Source: Lamellibrachia columna
Taxonomy: Eukaryota > Annelida > Polychaeta > Sabellida > Siboglinidae
Direction: 5' to 3'
Assembly: GCA_963662155.1 (NCBI GenBank)
Contig: OY759261.1
Location: 63,787,417 to 63,851,416, forward strand
DNA length: 64,000 nucleotides
The first letter of the stretch is position 1, and every line of letters starts with the position of its first letter. The translations under genes were made by a program, and so were the position numbers. The notes under the pieces are model-generated. The model saw only the letters and a program-made list of their open reading frames with translations. It was not told the DNA's origin and ran no database searches. Positions 39,763-52,700 of this stretch are shown in pieces.

Positions 39763-42700
39763 ACTTTCAATATGTAAAGTTTAGGCACGAGAGTGATTGT
39801 TTGATAATAATATTGAAAATGTTTCCTTGTCTTTGCCCGAACAAAGGCAACGTGTCCATCTTTTGTTGAATATTGTTTCAAGATATAATTCAATAATGTT
39901 AATATTATTATTATACATTTATATGCCTGTAATTCAACCACCACAGATACCAGTCAAAATTCCGCCCGGTTGCGAAGGATGAGTATTTCAGTAAGCCAGG
40001 GAAATATCGCACAATGGGTCAGGCAAAGGTGCCTACAAGACCCACGAATGACTTCTTGAAGAAACACGAAAAGGAGCCGAAATTACCTCCAAGTTGGTAT
40101 TGTTTCTTAATGTTTATTAAGATATTGACCTAGATACAGTTGTACTTGTGTGTAGCTTAAGTCTGGTTGTTACTAACATTAATTAATCAGGGCTGATTGT
40201 CTGCATAATAAATGAAAGAGCTGGCACAATATGCATGAATGTCTAAACAGCCAGAAGATGACCTGTAAGAACCTGTAAGATGTTGTCTATCAATACAGTT
40301 ATGTTGCATTTAAGTTATAATGTTGTTGTTATTGTTGTTGTTATCTATCAGGTAATATTAAAATACTCACAAAGCAGAATAGTTTTTCAGTTGTGTAAAT
40401 ATGTTGTGTCTCAATCACCAATGAGTAGACTTCTGTGCCAACCGAGAATTTACGTTGCATCTATGATTAAGTAATGTTATTAATTATGCAGTGGAACTCT
40501 TGATCGCAGCCACCACTGTGATTAAATTAAAAAAACTTTCACCTTAATGTTGAGACTGCAACCTGTTGAACTACCATTGAAATCACTCAGATTGGATGAA
40601 CCCTGGATTGTTATTGAAAGTTCCAAACTGTTGATATGATTACACTAACATAGACACATTAGTTGTTGTATTAACCCACTCAAAGCTGTTCCTATGATGT
40701 GTGGCAGATGAGGGTGGTTTAGATATTCTCTTTTCTTTCATACGATCTTACTTACACCGATGACTGCATTTCTGGCTGCAATTTACAGCCAGTGCACTCC
40801 ACAAGCTGCCCGCTGGTAGGAATCCTGAAATTCTCCGTGTGCCCCTTTTTTCCTCCACATCGATCACTAGGGTGACAGCACCTAATTAATCTAACGTAAT
40901 TAAGTTGAACTTAATTCTGTTGCATTTTACATACATGCAGCATGTCTTGATTTGTCATAAGGTATGTTGTAAGTGCACACTGATATGTTCATGAATATCA
41001 TAAGAATATATTTTATATGGATACCTTTATTTCAGGTTAAAAAACATACATGTACGTATAAATATAATTAAAATAAAAAATCACCATTTATACACAGTAC
41101 TAATTTTTATATATTATAGACGTCGGAATTGGGGAGTGGGTCCACCGATATGTTAAATATACTTTGACCCCCCAATATTTGACAGCTCCCAATGATTATG
41201 TATATGTATGGGTGTGTAATTTTACTAAATGTTTTTACTAAACCAGGTGACGTATCCTATTTACAAAAAATAATTGTACAGTCGACTGTTGTTCTATTGT
41301 GTATGCTTATAGACAGGAAGCATTTGATTAATTCTGTGAGGAGTTATATTGAATATGAGTTTTGTCTCAGACATGATCTGTAAGACAGGTGTATAGTTGT
41401 CAGTGCTGTGGAAACAGTTCCAACATGGACTGATCACTGGCGTCTAATAATATATATATTGAACGATGCTGTGTTTTATGCACACATTGCCTCAGAATGT
41501 TGTATTGAGCGATCTTGCGAGCCAAACATAACATTCTGAAGCAACATCAAAACTAGCATCGTTCGAAAACATATTTATTATATGCGTTCATAACACATTT
41601 AATGCAATAAAATTATAATTTACTAGCAGTTCTATGAGCAACCGGACACACCATTTTAATTTTTAGCGTGCAATATCGGTTTTGATTGCACTGGACGTCA
41701 CATGCAGGACGGCATATATCACTGTAGACGTTGTGTTAATAGTAGTAATTACCCATGGAATAAATGTTTTAATGATGTACATTGTTTTTAGTGCATCCTC
41801 TTGCCTGTTTCAATGCATGATTTCGCAGTTAGTTTTCCTGCTGACATCAACTTGGAGTGTTTGTTGTAGAGCAAAAGTTCCACTACCCAGACGAGGATGC
41901 CAAACGTCCATCTGTGCCACGGAAGGATGACATGCCGGCAATGGGACTCAAAACAACAAAGAACTTCATCAATCAGGTCAGAGTTCAACATGTAATAGAG
42001 GCAACTAGGTCTGAGGTCAACATCTCACTGCACCTGCATTTGTATCAGCTTAAACTACTCGACTTGAATTCTGCCAAGTTGGTGGTTATGTTATCGTCTT
42101 ACCCATATGAACAATCACAGGGGCTTCATTGCTATATGTAAAGGTAAACAAAACATTTTCAGAACATGTTTGGTTGAAATATAACGTTATAGTTCATAAT
42201 TGCCATGTATGTATAAGGCATGTGAGAGCAATATCAATTGATCGGGCACAATTAGTAGTTTTATTATTATTATTAAAGGCACACTTATTTTATGTTTTAT
42301 TTTATAAAAGCAAGGCAACCTTTTTGAAATACGTTTATTTATCACCACTTCTGACTTGTTAAACAATGATAATAATTTATTTGCCCAAATACAAGCAGTT
42401 GTTTGCAGCACGAAGACTGAAGTGCCTGGTGTAACCTGCTCCGTTATTTATGAAACCAGTTGACATGGTTCTAAGCAAAGACATCTTGCTGTTCGACAGA
42501 ATGCTGTGCACAACATTGTGTCTGTACCAAAGAAACCAGCGAAGATCATCGTCGACACGGTTGGGGGTGATAAACTGGAACTAGAGAGATCTGGACTTGA
42601 ACCAAAGTTCGTCCATAAAAAGGTATCGAATTTGAAACCATCTGGTGAAATAGTATTTTGATTTCTTGTTTGTGTTTGGTTTAAAATACTCATGAGAGTT

Positions 42701-43416
42701 TACTAGAGCTTTACAAAGCTCTTTTATGAGTCTGAAACTGATAGCTTGTTTTTCTAAAGGCACTAACACCAGTTCACATGGAAACTGAGCATAGGCTCAT
42801 TTCAGTCATTACTCAAATTTAATTGGGTATATAGGGTAAATGAATTATGTTACAGCCAAATACAGTCATGTCTCATTTATCAGCATGCTTTGATTACCAG
42901 TTGGATTGACAAAGCATGTGGATTGTTAAAAATGGAATAAAGAAGCTAATATAGTGTATCAAGATTGGCTGGAAGCTTCAACAGAAGTTGAAATAGTGTT
43001 CATATAACACGTCTGCCGGAGGCAAAGTTTAACATGCTCCGAGTAACGATTATTAGAGGGGCGAGGTATAAACTGACCACTGCCTTGGTGTGTTGCAGGA
43101 CTATGGTCAGGTGCCCGGCTACTTGTCCAAGCGACAGGAGGAGGTCAGGAGAGCTCAGGACGAGTACGACGCATACGTCACCGAGAACTTCCGTCGCGGT
43201 GCCATGAAGCAGCTGTCGACGATGGAACGTGACTCGCTTCTCGACGGACTCAAGACAAACTGGGAACAGATCCACCACGAGTACCAGAGTCTGTCTGTCG
43301 TCACCGACACACCTATGAAGAAGTTCCGCAAGGAACGCATGGAGGCCGAGATGAAGCAACTAGAACGCGACATCGAAGCCATAGAGAAACACACGGTCAT
43401 CTACATAGCAGATTGA
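39250..43416 (+). CDS. ENKUR: Enkurin (ciliary microtubule inner protein / TRPC adaptor)
   Basis: Five exons: 39250-39314, 39947-40092, 41870-41976, 42500-42622, 43099-43416; 252 aa (human is 256). The N-terminus MADESIYNLIQPEPVKYQKP fits the family's ESIYNLI start, followed by MGQAKVPTRPTNDFLKKH and KLPPK. The C-terminal enkurin domain (about 150-252) is one exon: GYLSKRQEEVRRAQDEYDAY, LLDGLKTNWEQIHHEYQSLS, and an ending IEKHTVIYIAD that matches the family tail. Enkurin is a calmodulin-binding (IQ-type) protein first described as a TRPC adaptor in sperm and later located inside ciliary doublets, so expression in ciliated cells is expected. The exon 2 donor is weak (CCAA|GTTGGT), but the phase and the conserved PPK junction support it. 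Start: the only upstream in-frame ATG, in a good context (TAGAATGG). Confidence 0.96.
39708..39759. repeat. (AG)n microsatellite
   Basis: About 26 AG units in ENKUR intron 1. Confidence 0.97.
41457..41578. mobile_element. Short foldback element (about 120 bp)
   Basis: TTGAACGATGCTGTGTTTTA and TCAGAATGTTGTATTGAGCG on the left pair with their approximate reverse complements on the right (AACATTCTGA, TTTTGATGTT inverted, AGCATCGTTCGAA). Located in ENKUR intron 2. No coding. Confidence 0.65.
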
Positions 43417-43781
43417 GTGCGGCCGCGTATGTTTCTACATGCACAATCAACACACACGTAACAATTCACACATATTCATGCACACACATAACCATGTGTG
43501 TGTCTTTATCTATGGCACAAGTGCTGCCGTTTTCGTTGCTATGAAATTGTGATATCCTTGTATTATATGTTTCCGTCAATCCCAGTCGCAGTGTAGGATT
43601 TTTAAGTCGGTGAGGAGTTGCGAGATTAGTCACATGATCTCGTCTGAGTATTGCTGGGTGTTTAGGGTTTGTGGATGTGTAGATTTGTAAAGTTAGAACA
43701 CAAGAGTAGCAAGGTATTTGTGAGAAATCGTGTATACTGTTGTGCCTATCTAGCAAATGTTGTCAATCCATGTATGTGTAT

Positions 43782-43787
43782 AATAAA
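43782..43787 (+). terminator. ENKUR: Poly(A) signal AATAAA of ENKUR
   Basis: Canonical hexamer 366 bp after the stop codon. Confidence 0.75.
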
Positions 43788-44060
43788 ACTGTGACTGAAA
43801 AATAATGAGGCGTTAAGAACTGGACATGATGATCAATATTAATGTTAATTAATGTTGGCCAGGTGTTAAGTCGTATTTTTTGTTTTTCATCTACATTTGC
43901 TACGCACACGACTGTAGTAGCCTCATCTTGAATATTGACCTCGCAAGTTTATGCAAACATAATAACCCAAATAAAGGAAAATATTCTACTCTTTTTGATA
44001 CATGTTGTGATAATATGATATATCCACAGACATTCACCCCATTCTCTTGGGCTGCCGAGT

Positions 44061-44145
44061 ACATCTGGCATATTGACCTATTAAATCCCCTGGCATATTG
44101 ACCTATTAAATCCCCTGGCATATCGACCTATTAAATGTATTTGTC
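44061..44145. repeat. 25-bp tandem repeat, three copies
   Basis: Units CTGGCATATTGACCTATTAA + ATCCC. Confidence 0.85.
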
Positions 44146-44669
44146 AGTTGCTGTGTCGATCAATAATATTACGAGCATGTAGAACTTGGGCCTACATAAA
44201 GGAACTTATAACCTTAATTGGCTGTGGACTGGTCTGATGGGTAATGAGAGGCATTTCTTTGAATTACTCTGATGTGGGGCTGGTTCCTAGAACATGACTA
44301 TCGAAGACAGTAAGTGGGACAAAGTACAATATTTATGATTTGGTGCACTTCCACACATTGTGTAGGATATATGGGCAGTGTAGTACTATCATCCCCAGAC
44401 TCGCAACGATGATTACAAATATTGTTGCATGCACAAATAAAACCAATGAATTACTGCGATTTACACTATATATTATTTATTTGCACCATGTAAATTATCA
44501 ATATATTCAGCAGTGCTTTAAAATACACATCACAAAGTCGTACAACTATGATTTTAATAAATGTTCAAAGAAGTGACAAAATGTACTCATGCTAACTCCA
44601 TGCATCTACGTCCAGGCAGATGTATGTTGAAGTTCGGAGCAGAGCGCACTGCATTTACATGACAATGTA

Positions 44670-44930
44670 TCCGACCTATTAAGCGTATATGCCCTAATTA
44701 GCGTACACCCCCTTTTTTAATCACCAGGATCCGTAATGATTGTAATTGGACTAGTGTGGAACAGTTGAAATATGTCGCCATCTGGTGTTAAACAGTTGGC
44801 ACCACTTTTCAGAACCAGTTCTACACTAGTCACCAAAATGACACCACTAGTGTTAAACAGTTACCGTATTGTCTATAAAAACAAATATTTGTGTACGCTT
44901 ATAAGAACATATTCTTTTTAAATGTTTTTC
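44670..44930 (-). mobile_element. MITE family A, copy 2
   Basis: The reverse complement matches 9520-9748. Ends: CCGACCTATTAAGCGTATAT on the left and GTGTACGCTTATAAGAACAT on the right, which are imperfect inverted repeats. No ORF. Confidence 0.75.
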
Positions 44931-44984
44931 CATGATTACGTTTATTGGATTGAATACCGTAAATGATCCGAGATTATGAAGCAG

Positions 44985-45245
44985 AAAATAGTTAACACAA
45001 AATAAAACCTACTTCTTATAATCAAATACATACATATACACATAACCACCAACAATGGTGCATTTTGTAAAAAAAAATACACTAATATAGGTGTGAACTA
45101 TTTGACAATACAGAATTGTGCATCACAATGTAATTCCACATATTATTATGATGCTGAAAATTAACACAGAATAAAACTTTATATAAGCTAACACACACAT
45201 GCACATATAACCACCAACAATGGTGCATTTTGTACACACGTTTGA
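44985..45245. repeat. Direct duplication, period about 170 bp
   Basis: ACATATA.CCACCAACAATGG and GTGCATTTTGTA occur at about 45036-45068 and 45202-45235, each preceded by an AATAAAAC.T..TATA block. Probably intergenic or distal 3' UTR of the - strand gene. Confidence 0.6.
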
Positions 45246-45509
45246 CATAAAATAGCATTTGGTAATATGTGTCACAAAGTGTCAATAAATAACCCCACAA
45301 ATTCACGCCTTTGCATATTCACAAGATTGCTTTGACATGACATTGTTATAAAAGAGACGACACACTGCATACAAAATACCTACCTAGTGTAGTGATTCAT
45401 GTAACATCAAGTATTGGTTTTACAAGTTTCCAAAGTTGATGGCTAAGCCAACAACATTTAACTACAATTTTTACCAGTACATTTTTATTTTCTCCAATCA
45501 CTTATTGCA

Positions 45510-45665
45510 CGAATTTATCCTCCAGTAAATATAAAATTGGCGAATGCAGAAGTTGAACAGTCAGCGCTTCCGCACGAAATTCACGACAATTTCTTCCCGC
45601 AAAATGTTTTCAAACCCTTTGTCTGGCGAAAATGCAACATTTATATTTAGGACCAGATTTCTTAG
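45510..45665 (-). mobile_element. Dispersed repeat family E, copy 2
   Basis: Reverse complement aligns with 24330-24480, including GGAGGATAAATTCGTGCAA and GGTTTGAAAACAT. Confidence 0.6.
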
Positions 45666-46261
45666 CTAATTTCCCAACAAACTATCACCAGATATGAACC
45701 AGGAGAGGCTGTTAATGAACGAAGACAGAAGGTGACAAACAGAAGAACAATACACATCAATAAAAACATTTTTGATACATGTAAAAATAAACAGTAACAT
45801 GTGTATTCAATATATCATCGTGTAACCATTTTCTGTTCTCTGCACTAACTCTGTTAATTGTGTACGGGACACATGCACAGTCATATCTAACACAAATGAC
45901 AGTCCGAGTACAATGTTTCACAGATCAACTTCCTGATAATTCCCTTCACATGAGAGCTGAAGAATATGAACTATGATATATGTAGCTGATATATATATAT
46001 ATATATATGCATGGCATCTTGCTGTGTTCGTATGTATTTACTCTGTACTAAAGGAGGTTATGATTCTTGCACAAAACTAAGGAAGATCACACCTTTTGTA
46101 GCATCCACTCGGAAATGAGTTGATATGTGCGTGTTTAACCATATAAATGCATAGTATATGGAAAACAAATTTTTCCAACACTGCCTGAAATACAATTAAA
46201 TTTAGACATATAAAACATAAGTGCAGAAAAATACTTTTGGACTAATATCACCACAGTGTAT

Positions 46262-46700
46262 GTTCGATAGCAAGGCCCTAAGTGCATGATCTGAGATTAT
46301 ATTTTTGATAGCAAGGAGGCCATACATGCATTATCTGAGATTATATTTTCTATAGCAAGGAGGTCCTACATGCATCAACTGAGAATATATTTTCGATATC
46401 AAGGAGACCCTGATTGCATCATCTGAGATTGTATTTTCAATAGCAAGGAAGCTCTATATAATATGTATCGTCTGGGATGATATCTTTGATAGCAAGGAGG
46501 CCCTATATAATATGTATCGTCTGGGATATCTTCGATAGCAAGGAGGCCCTATATAATATGCATCGTCTGAGATGATATCTTCGATAGCAAGGAGGCCCTA
46601 TATAATATGCATCGTCTGAGATGATATCTTCGATAGCAAGGAGGCCCTATATAATATGCATCGTCTGAGATTATATCTTCAATAGCAAGGAGGCCCTTCA
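46262..46700. repeat. 48-56 bp minisatellite in the 3' UTR of the WBP1/VOPP1-like gene
   Basis: About nine copies containing GATAGCAAGGAGGCCCTATA and CATCGTCTGAGAT. The array begins about 35 bp beyond the stop codon (46734-46736). Copies near the stop are the most uniform and distal ones are decayed. Confidence 0.9.
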
Positions 46701-46733
46701 TGTATTGGTTAATGAGCCACAACAAGGAATTGT

Positions 46734-49700
46734 TCAAGGCCCTACTATGGGATGTCCATCTCCTGCACTGCCGTTCTGGTTCACTGATTCCATGACCCTT
46801 GCCTCCTCCGGGTGGACAAATGCGGAGTTAGAGAATGCTGCATTTTCATTGGCTGGAGTTGCAGCCATGTTTGTCTGCATCGCTGGAGGCCGCTGAAGTG
46901 CTGCACCATTCAGCGGAAGCTGATTGGATGAAGCAGTTGGCATCGCCATGACCGACAATGACATCTCATTCGGGGGGTACTGTGCATGGGGCAGCACTGG
47001 TCCTCTATTTGTGTACCCACCTGAAAGGGTGTTAAATATGAGTCACTGGTCAATCATGCCGAACCACTGTCATCATAGAGTCAAGCCTGTATTAACATGG
47101 TGATGTTAAACTCACTCATTTTTTATCACCCATTTAATCAGTTTCCAAGTCACCAAAGTTGCACAGAGCCAGTTATAAAATAACCAATTATATAATATTT
47201 GTGGTGATGGTTGAATGACCTTTAGGGTCAACAAGGAAAGTTTTAAGAACGCAACACAAAATACAGGTGACCGGTGTCTGAAATTAGCAAAAAAATGGGC
47301 CGGCCCAGATTTTTTTGAACTGGCCCAATTACATTTTGAACGCCCCACAAAATGTATAAATTATTATTATATTATAAAGTATATGTAATCAAACAAAACG
47401 ACAAAGTTTTTATGCGTTATTCATAAAATAAAACAGACACTGCGTTAAATTAGAATAAGTAGTAACAATTTAATAAATATAAACCTTACCAAATATTGTT
47501 GTTCATTTCTCATAACTAGCAGACCAATAAAATAAAATAATGAATTTAATAAACATTTCAATATGAATTTTATTATTTTACAAAACAGTTACAATCATTA
47601 AAAATAGCGTTATGTTTGATGCCAATGTTTCACGCACACTGGTCTGTGCCGGGAAAACATTGACGCCGTTCTCGATTCACTCCTGATCGAAGCCACCAAA
47701 TGAACACTTTCTCCAAGTGAACACTTTCTCCAAGTGAACACTTTCACAGTCAAATATCACATTAATCAGAATGTTTTTTCACTAAATGAAACAAAATATT
47801 TTGCACACGTTGAAGCTTTAAAGTGTCCTTGAGAGCAATATTATGATAAAGGGAACTGCAATAATCAAGTGTACTGCCAACAAGAGCAGTAGCAATAATT
47901 TTGGCGACAGCAAAAATATATACTAGCAAATATGGCAAATTCACAAATATGATAACTGCAGCAATGACAAGTTTATGAAATATGCTGCCTAAAATTTTTA
48001 TTTAATGCCTAATTTTATTTTAAATTCCATGCTGAGACGAAATGAAAGTCTGGCTCAGCATAGGTCTTGGGAAAAAACAATCAAGTTTACCACATTCTTT
48101 TTGTGCACCAATAATAAGAAACTCTGTTTTATTTGCATTTAACTTTAATTTGCTGTTAGTCGTCCAGTGGAATAAATTCTGGAGACAATCCCTGAGTTGG
48201 TTTAATGAACAATTTGTATCCGGAGTAGCCAAGTAATAGTAAATCTGTGTATCATCTGCTGCATATAGGTGGTGGTCCAAGTTATGGGTTTGAATAACTG
48301 AGCTGAGTGGACTAGTGTAAAGAGTAAAAAGTAATGGCCCAAAAATAGAACCCAAAGTGGGTAGTGCCCCTGAAAAGCAATTAGTTATCTTCACTCTTTG
48401 GTATCTGTCAGTTAAGTAAGATGAAAACCAGCTAAGGGCTGTGCCAGATATGCCATACGACATTGACAAGCGTTTAATGAGTATGTTATGGTCAACAGCA
48501 CCAGATAAATCAAGCAAGGTAAGCGCTGTTACTTTACCTTTGTCCATATTCAGAGTGACATCATTATGTACTTTTAAAAGAGCAGTCTCTGTAGAATGAA
48601 ACTGTTTGTAAGCTGACTGAAATACATTTGACATACAATTTGACTCAATGTGAGACCTTAGACGGCTTGCAACAATTTTTCTAGTACCTTGGAAATAAAG
48701 CTTAGATTAAAAATAGGTCTATAACTGTTTAGGTTTTCTTTATCAATGTTTTGCATATAAATATGGATTTGTCTACATTTATGGCGCTACACAAATGTTC
48801 TTCTTATCTTACATTATCTTATCTTTAGGTAAAGTTTACTTCTTAAGAAGTTTGGTTGACTTGCCCTTGTTTGAAATCATCAGGAAACAAGCCAGAGCAC
48901 AGTGATGCATTTATAATATTTGTTATTGGGTAAATATCAAGACATGCTTTCAGCAGTGTAGTCGGTAATGTCGTCCCCAAATAAATCAGGACTTACTTGG
49001 GGAGGACATGATTATTTTCCTTACTTCATCAACTGTGGCACATGTAAAAGAAGGAAGTAGAGAATTTACTTGCGGAGAGTCCACTTGTACAGGATTTAAA
49101 GTACGATCTGGAAAAGCAGACCAGATCAGACTGATTTTGTTCTTGAAATGACTGGAGAACGAGTGGATTTTCAGTATTATTTGAGATCATATTTGTTTAA
49201 TAATCCATCATATATAAGACATCACCAAAATTACAAATCCAGAATCAGATGTAATTAAAACTATACGTGGTCTAAAATTCCACGTAGTCTAGGTTAACAG
49301 AAATGTCAAAAATAAACCACACAGGCACCATTAGAGATGCAAAATAGTGGGAACAAGAAGTTATACAGATAAATTAATAAATGACAGATGTTAGAATTTT
49401 CACCCAATCGCGACTCTTGGTATAATAATCGTCTTGGGGAAAAGCCTGTTAGTAAATAGTTTATAGGGCACTAGCCCTAGATCCAACTGATTTTAAATTT
49501 TTTTAACCCAGACAATGCAAAGCCAAAAGGCTAACAGTTTTTGAACATATTATGTAATAACAAAGTACACATTAATCAAGTTGTAAATAATTATATTAAG
49601 GCAATATTATCAAAAGTCAGTAGGTAAGCATATAGTACATAAAACTAAGCAAAGTTACCAACACAAAGGGACCATTTAATTGATAGTAAACAGCTTGCTA

Positions 49701-52700
49701 ACAGGAGAATGGGCACAAAAAGAGGATGTAAATAAACCATTAACAGCGACCGTCAGAAGAACATAATTAACTCTTATTATCTTATTGATGACATCCAATG
49801 TATAACAACACTTAACTATTTAGATAATATTACGTTTTGAATTTAGTATACGAAACCATAGTGCTGAAAAATTACTAAAAATGCGAGAGCATACAATAAA
49901 TGGCCTTACTTAATAAACACATAATAAATGTCATAAATGCGTGGGGTTTCCCTGGCATGTGCAGACTGCCTTGGCAGTGATCAATCGCTGGCAGGGACGA
50001 AGTGAAGTTTGTCATGTCATAACTGTATTTTATATCGAAAAAGCATAGATTAGTGCATACTGTTATGTGCATCACTGATACAGTCCAACCCAGCAGTGGC
50101 TGCTGAGATAGATCGGTGGGGTGGGGCCAATAACTTGCACATCTATCAAACTGAATTGGCCTGAAGCATTCTGAATTGGCCGCTGCCGATAAAAGGGCCT
50201 TAATTTCGAACACTGGCGACAACCATCAACCAATTGACATGGTGAAAACAAAACTTTCTACCAATGAATATGTCCACTGTTGGCGTGGGCAAACATGCAA
50301 TTAATTATGACTTACACATAATTAATGACGACATGACTTAAACATAATTACCAATAACTTACCAGATTGTTCTGTTGAGAATGCGGTAGGGTCACTCTGG
50401 TACGGAGGCAGAACATCCTTCATGTGACTACCTGGGTACACATCAGGCTTTGACACAACCTACAATGGTGGCGTCACAAAACTAAGTTTCTTAGAGATTT
50501 GCAACACAGCACAGAATATTCTATTTATTTAACTAATTTGATTACCACCTTGTAATTCACTCTGCGCATATTATTAATATGATTCGTCCCCCAAACAGTA
50601 TGCAGTCATAAAAAGCAGTACAGCATTTGCTAAAAAAGTGGATGCACAAAGGGTAGTTAATGAAAACTGAGAACACTACGGATGACGATGATGCAAATAT
50701 TGATGATAAAAGTAGTTTGAATCAGAACGCCAAATGATAACTATAATTTTTTTTTTTAAATGACAGGCAACAATTTCTCCTAACATTGTAAAAAACACTG
50801 GGGAAATACCGTATTCGACCTATTAAGCATACTCTTCAAAAGCAGTAGTATGCTCGAAAAAATTTCTGATGTGAAAATTTTTTAAGAAATCTGTACACTA
50901 ACAACAGGTAATTTTCTCTCTAAACAATAAGATAACTGTCTAACACCAGATGGTGCCACCTTTCAGTTGCTCCACACTAGTCACTAGATAATCCACTAGA
51001 TGGCACCATGCTGTATCATAAACAAATATATTTCAATCAACCAATTGTTGTTGCCATGTGTTTAAAACTACTTATGACACATACATTGCCGTAAAGGTTA
51101 GCAGTGGTGATGTAGGAACATGGCCTGCCCTACGTGGAGTATGCATTCTAAAAGATGGACATATGTGCTCGACAGCTAAGCCAACATGATTCAATGAAGT
51201 GAACGGTCTGGCTTGAAGCTACCAGCCACGTAAACTTTCCAGATACCAGAGCACTGCAGAGTCTACCGATACAGGTGGAACTACAATAATAATTATGGAT
51301 CCTGCTGATTAACAAAATGGGGGGTGTATGCTAATTAGGGCATGTACACTTAATAAGTCGAACATGGTAGCCATGTTACCCACCTCAGCATACGGTGGAG
51401 GGGCGGGGAACATGCCCTGTGCCTGAGGCATGGCCTCTGGAACCATGGGGTAGTTGTAGTTGGGGTAGACAGGCACCCCCATGGTGGCAGCGTGACAACG
51501 CACTGGGCGTGTGTAGGGCGCGGAGGTGGTTGTGTAGCGCATGCTGTAGGGCTGCTGGTGCACGATGCTAGGGTGGTGCTGTTGGGCCTGTAGTAGCTGG
51601 CGACGGCGCCAGTAACCACAACTACCAAAACATGTCATCATAATGAGTATGACTATGAACCTGAAACACATAAAACATTGATCTTTTCATTACAAAATTT
51701 ATCATATAAAGCTGTTAAACACATCTATATGTACAAACATTTTAATAACACGCAATACTGAAATTAAAACAACCTTGCTTATGTCTACACTGTATATTTA
51801 GATAAATTAAAAGATGGCATAATTTTTATGTTTGGAATAGCACATTGTGACATCAACATGCAACCCAACTTGATAAATATACACAGCAAACCTGATACAA
51901 TGCTGTATATCAATGGGAAAATTCCATAGCAGAAGACAAGCTTTTTAAATATACACATTGTGATAAGCAACTGGTGGACTAAATTGTGTTAATTATATGT
52001 TAATTATTACGTTCAAGGCACATGTTTTTTTATACTGGCAACAAAACTAACTACACCAACTTTGCTACATCTATCAACCATATGTAGCAGTAAATAAAAT
52101 ATGTAGGATTTTGCACAAATATATAGGATTTTGCATAAATACGACTTACCAGAAATACCACATGTTCCAAACGCTCCATCTCATGTTCGAGTACCCGTAC
52201 CTGTCTCGACAGCACGTATTGCCACAGCACTCTTGTGGTGCAGGACACCTGATGGACAAGAAAGGGTTAATGTTATCCAATGGGTGAGAATGGGTTAACG
52301 ATATATGGCAATTGTGAAAGGCTAGTGTTACCTGATTGGTAATTTTTTTTTAACATTATCCGATGGATGAGAAAGTGTTAATGTTACATGATGGGTAAGA
52401 GAGGATTAATGTACCTGGCGAAAGGCAATTTTTTTTATCTTATGTGATGAGAAAATGGGAAGTCCTAATAAAAAGATGTGTAAAAAGTAATAGTATTACC
52501 CAGCATATGGTGTGTTATTGCTATAAGCCAGTAGGACATTTACTTTAATTGAATTTAAATAATTAAAGACCTTGAAGCACGAGCAATAAGCGCATTAGAT
52601 ACTCTGTTGGTACAGGTGAGTACACACCAATGTAGTTGCTTCCAATACAGGCCGGTACATAGATACTCTGTTGGTACAGGTGAGTACACACCAATGTAGT

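Noticed and set aside
43000..43400. Open frames (-) opposite the last ENKUR exon
   Set aside because: Antisense shadow of a 318-bp coding exon.
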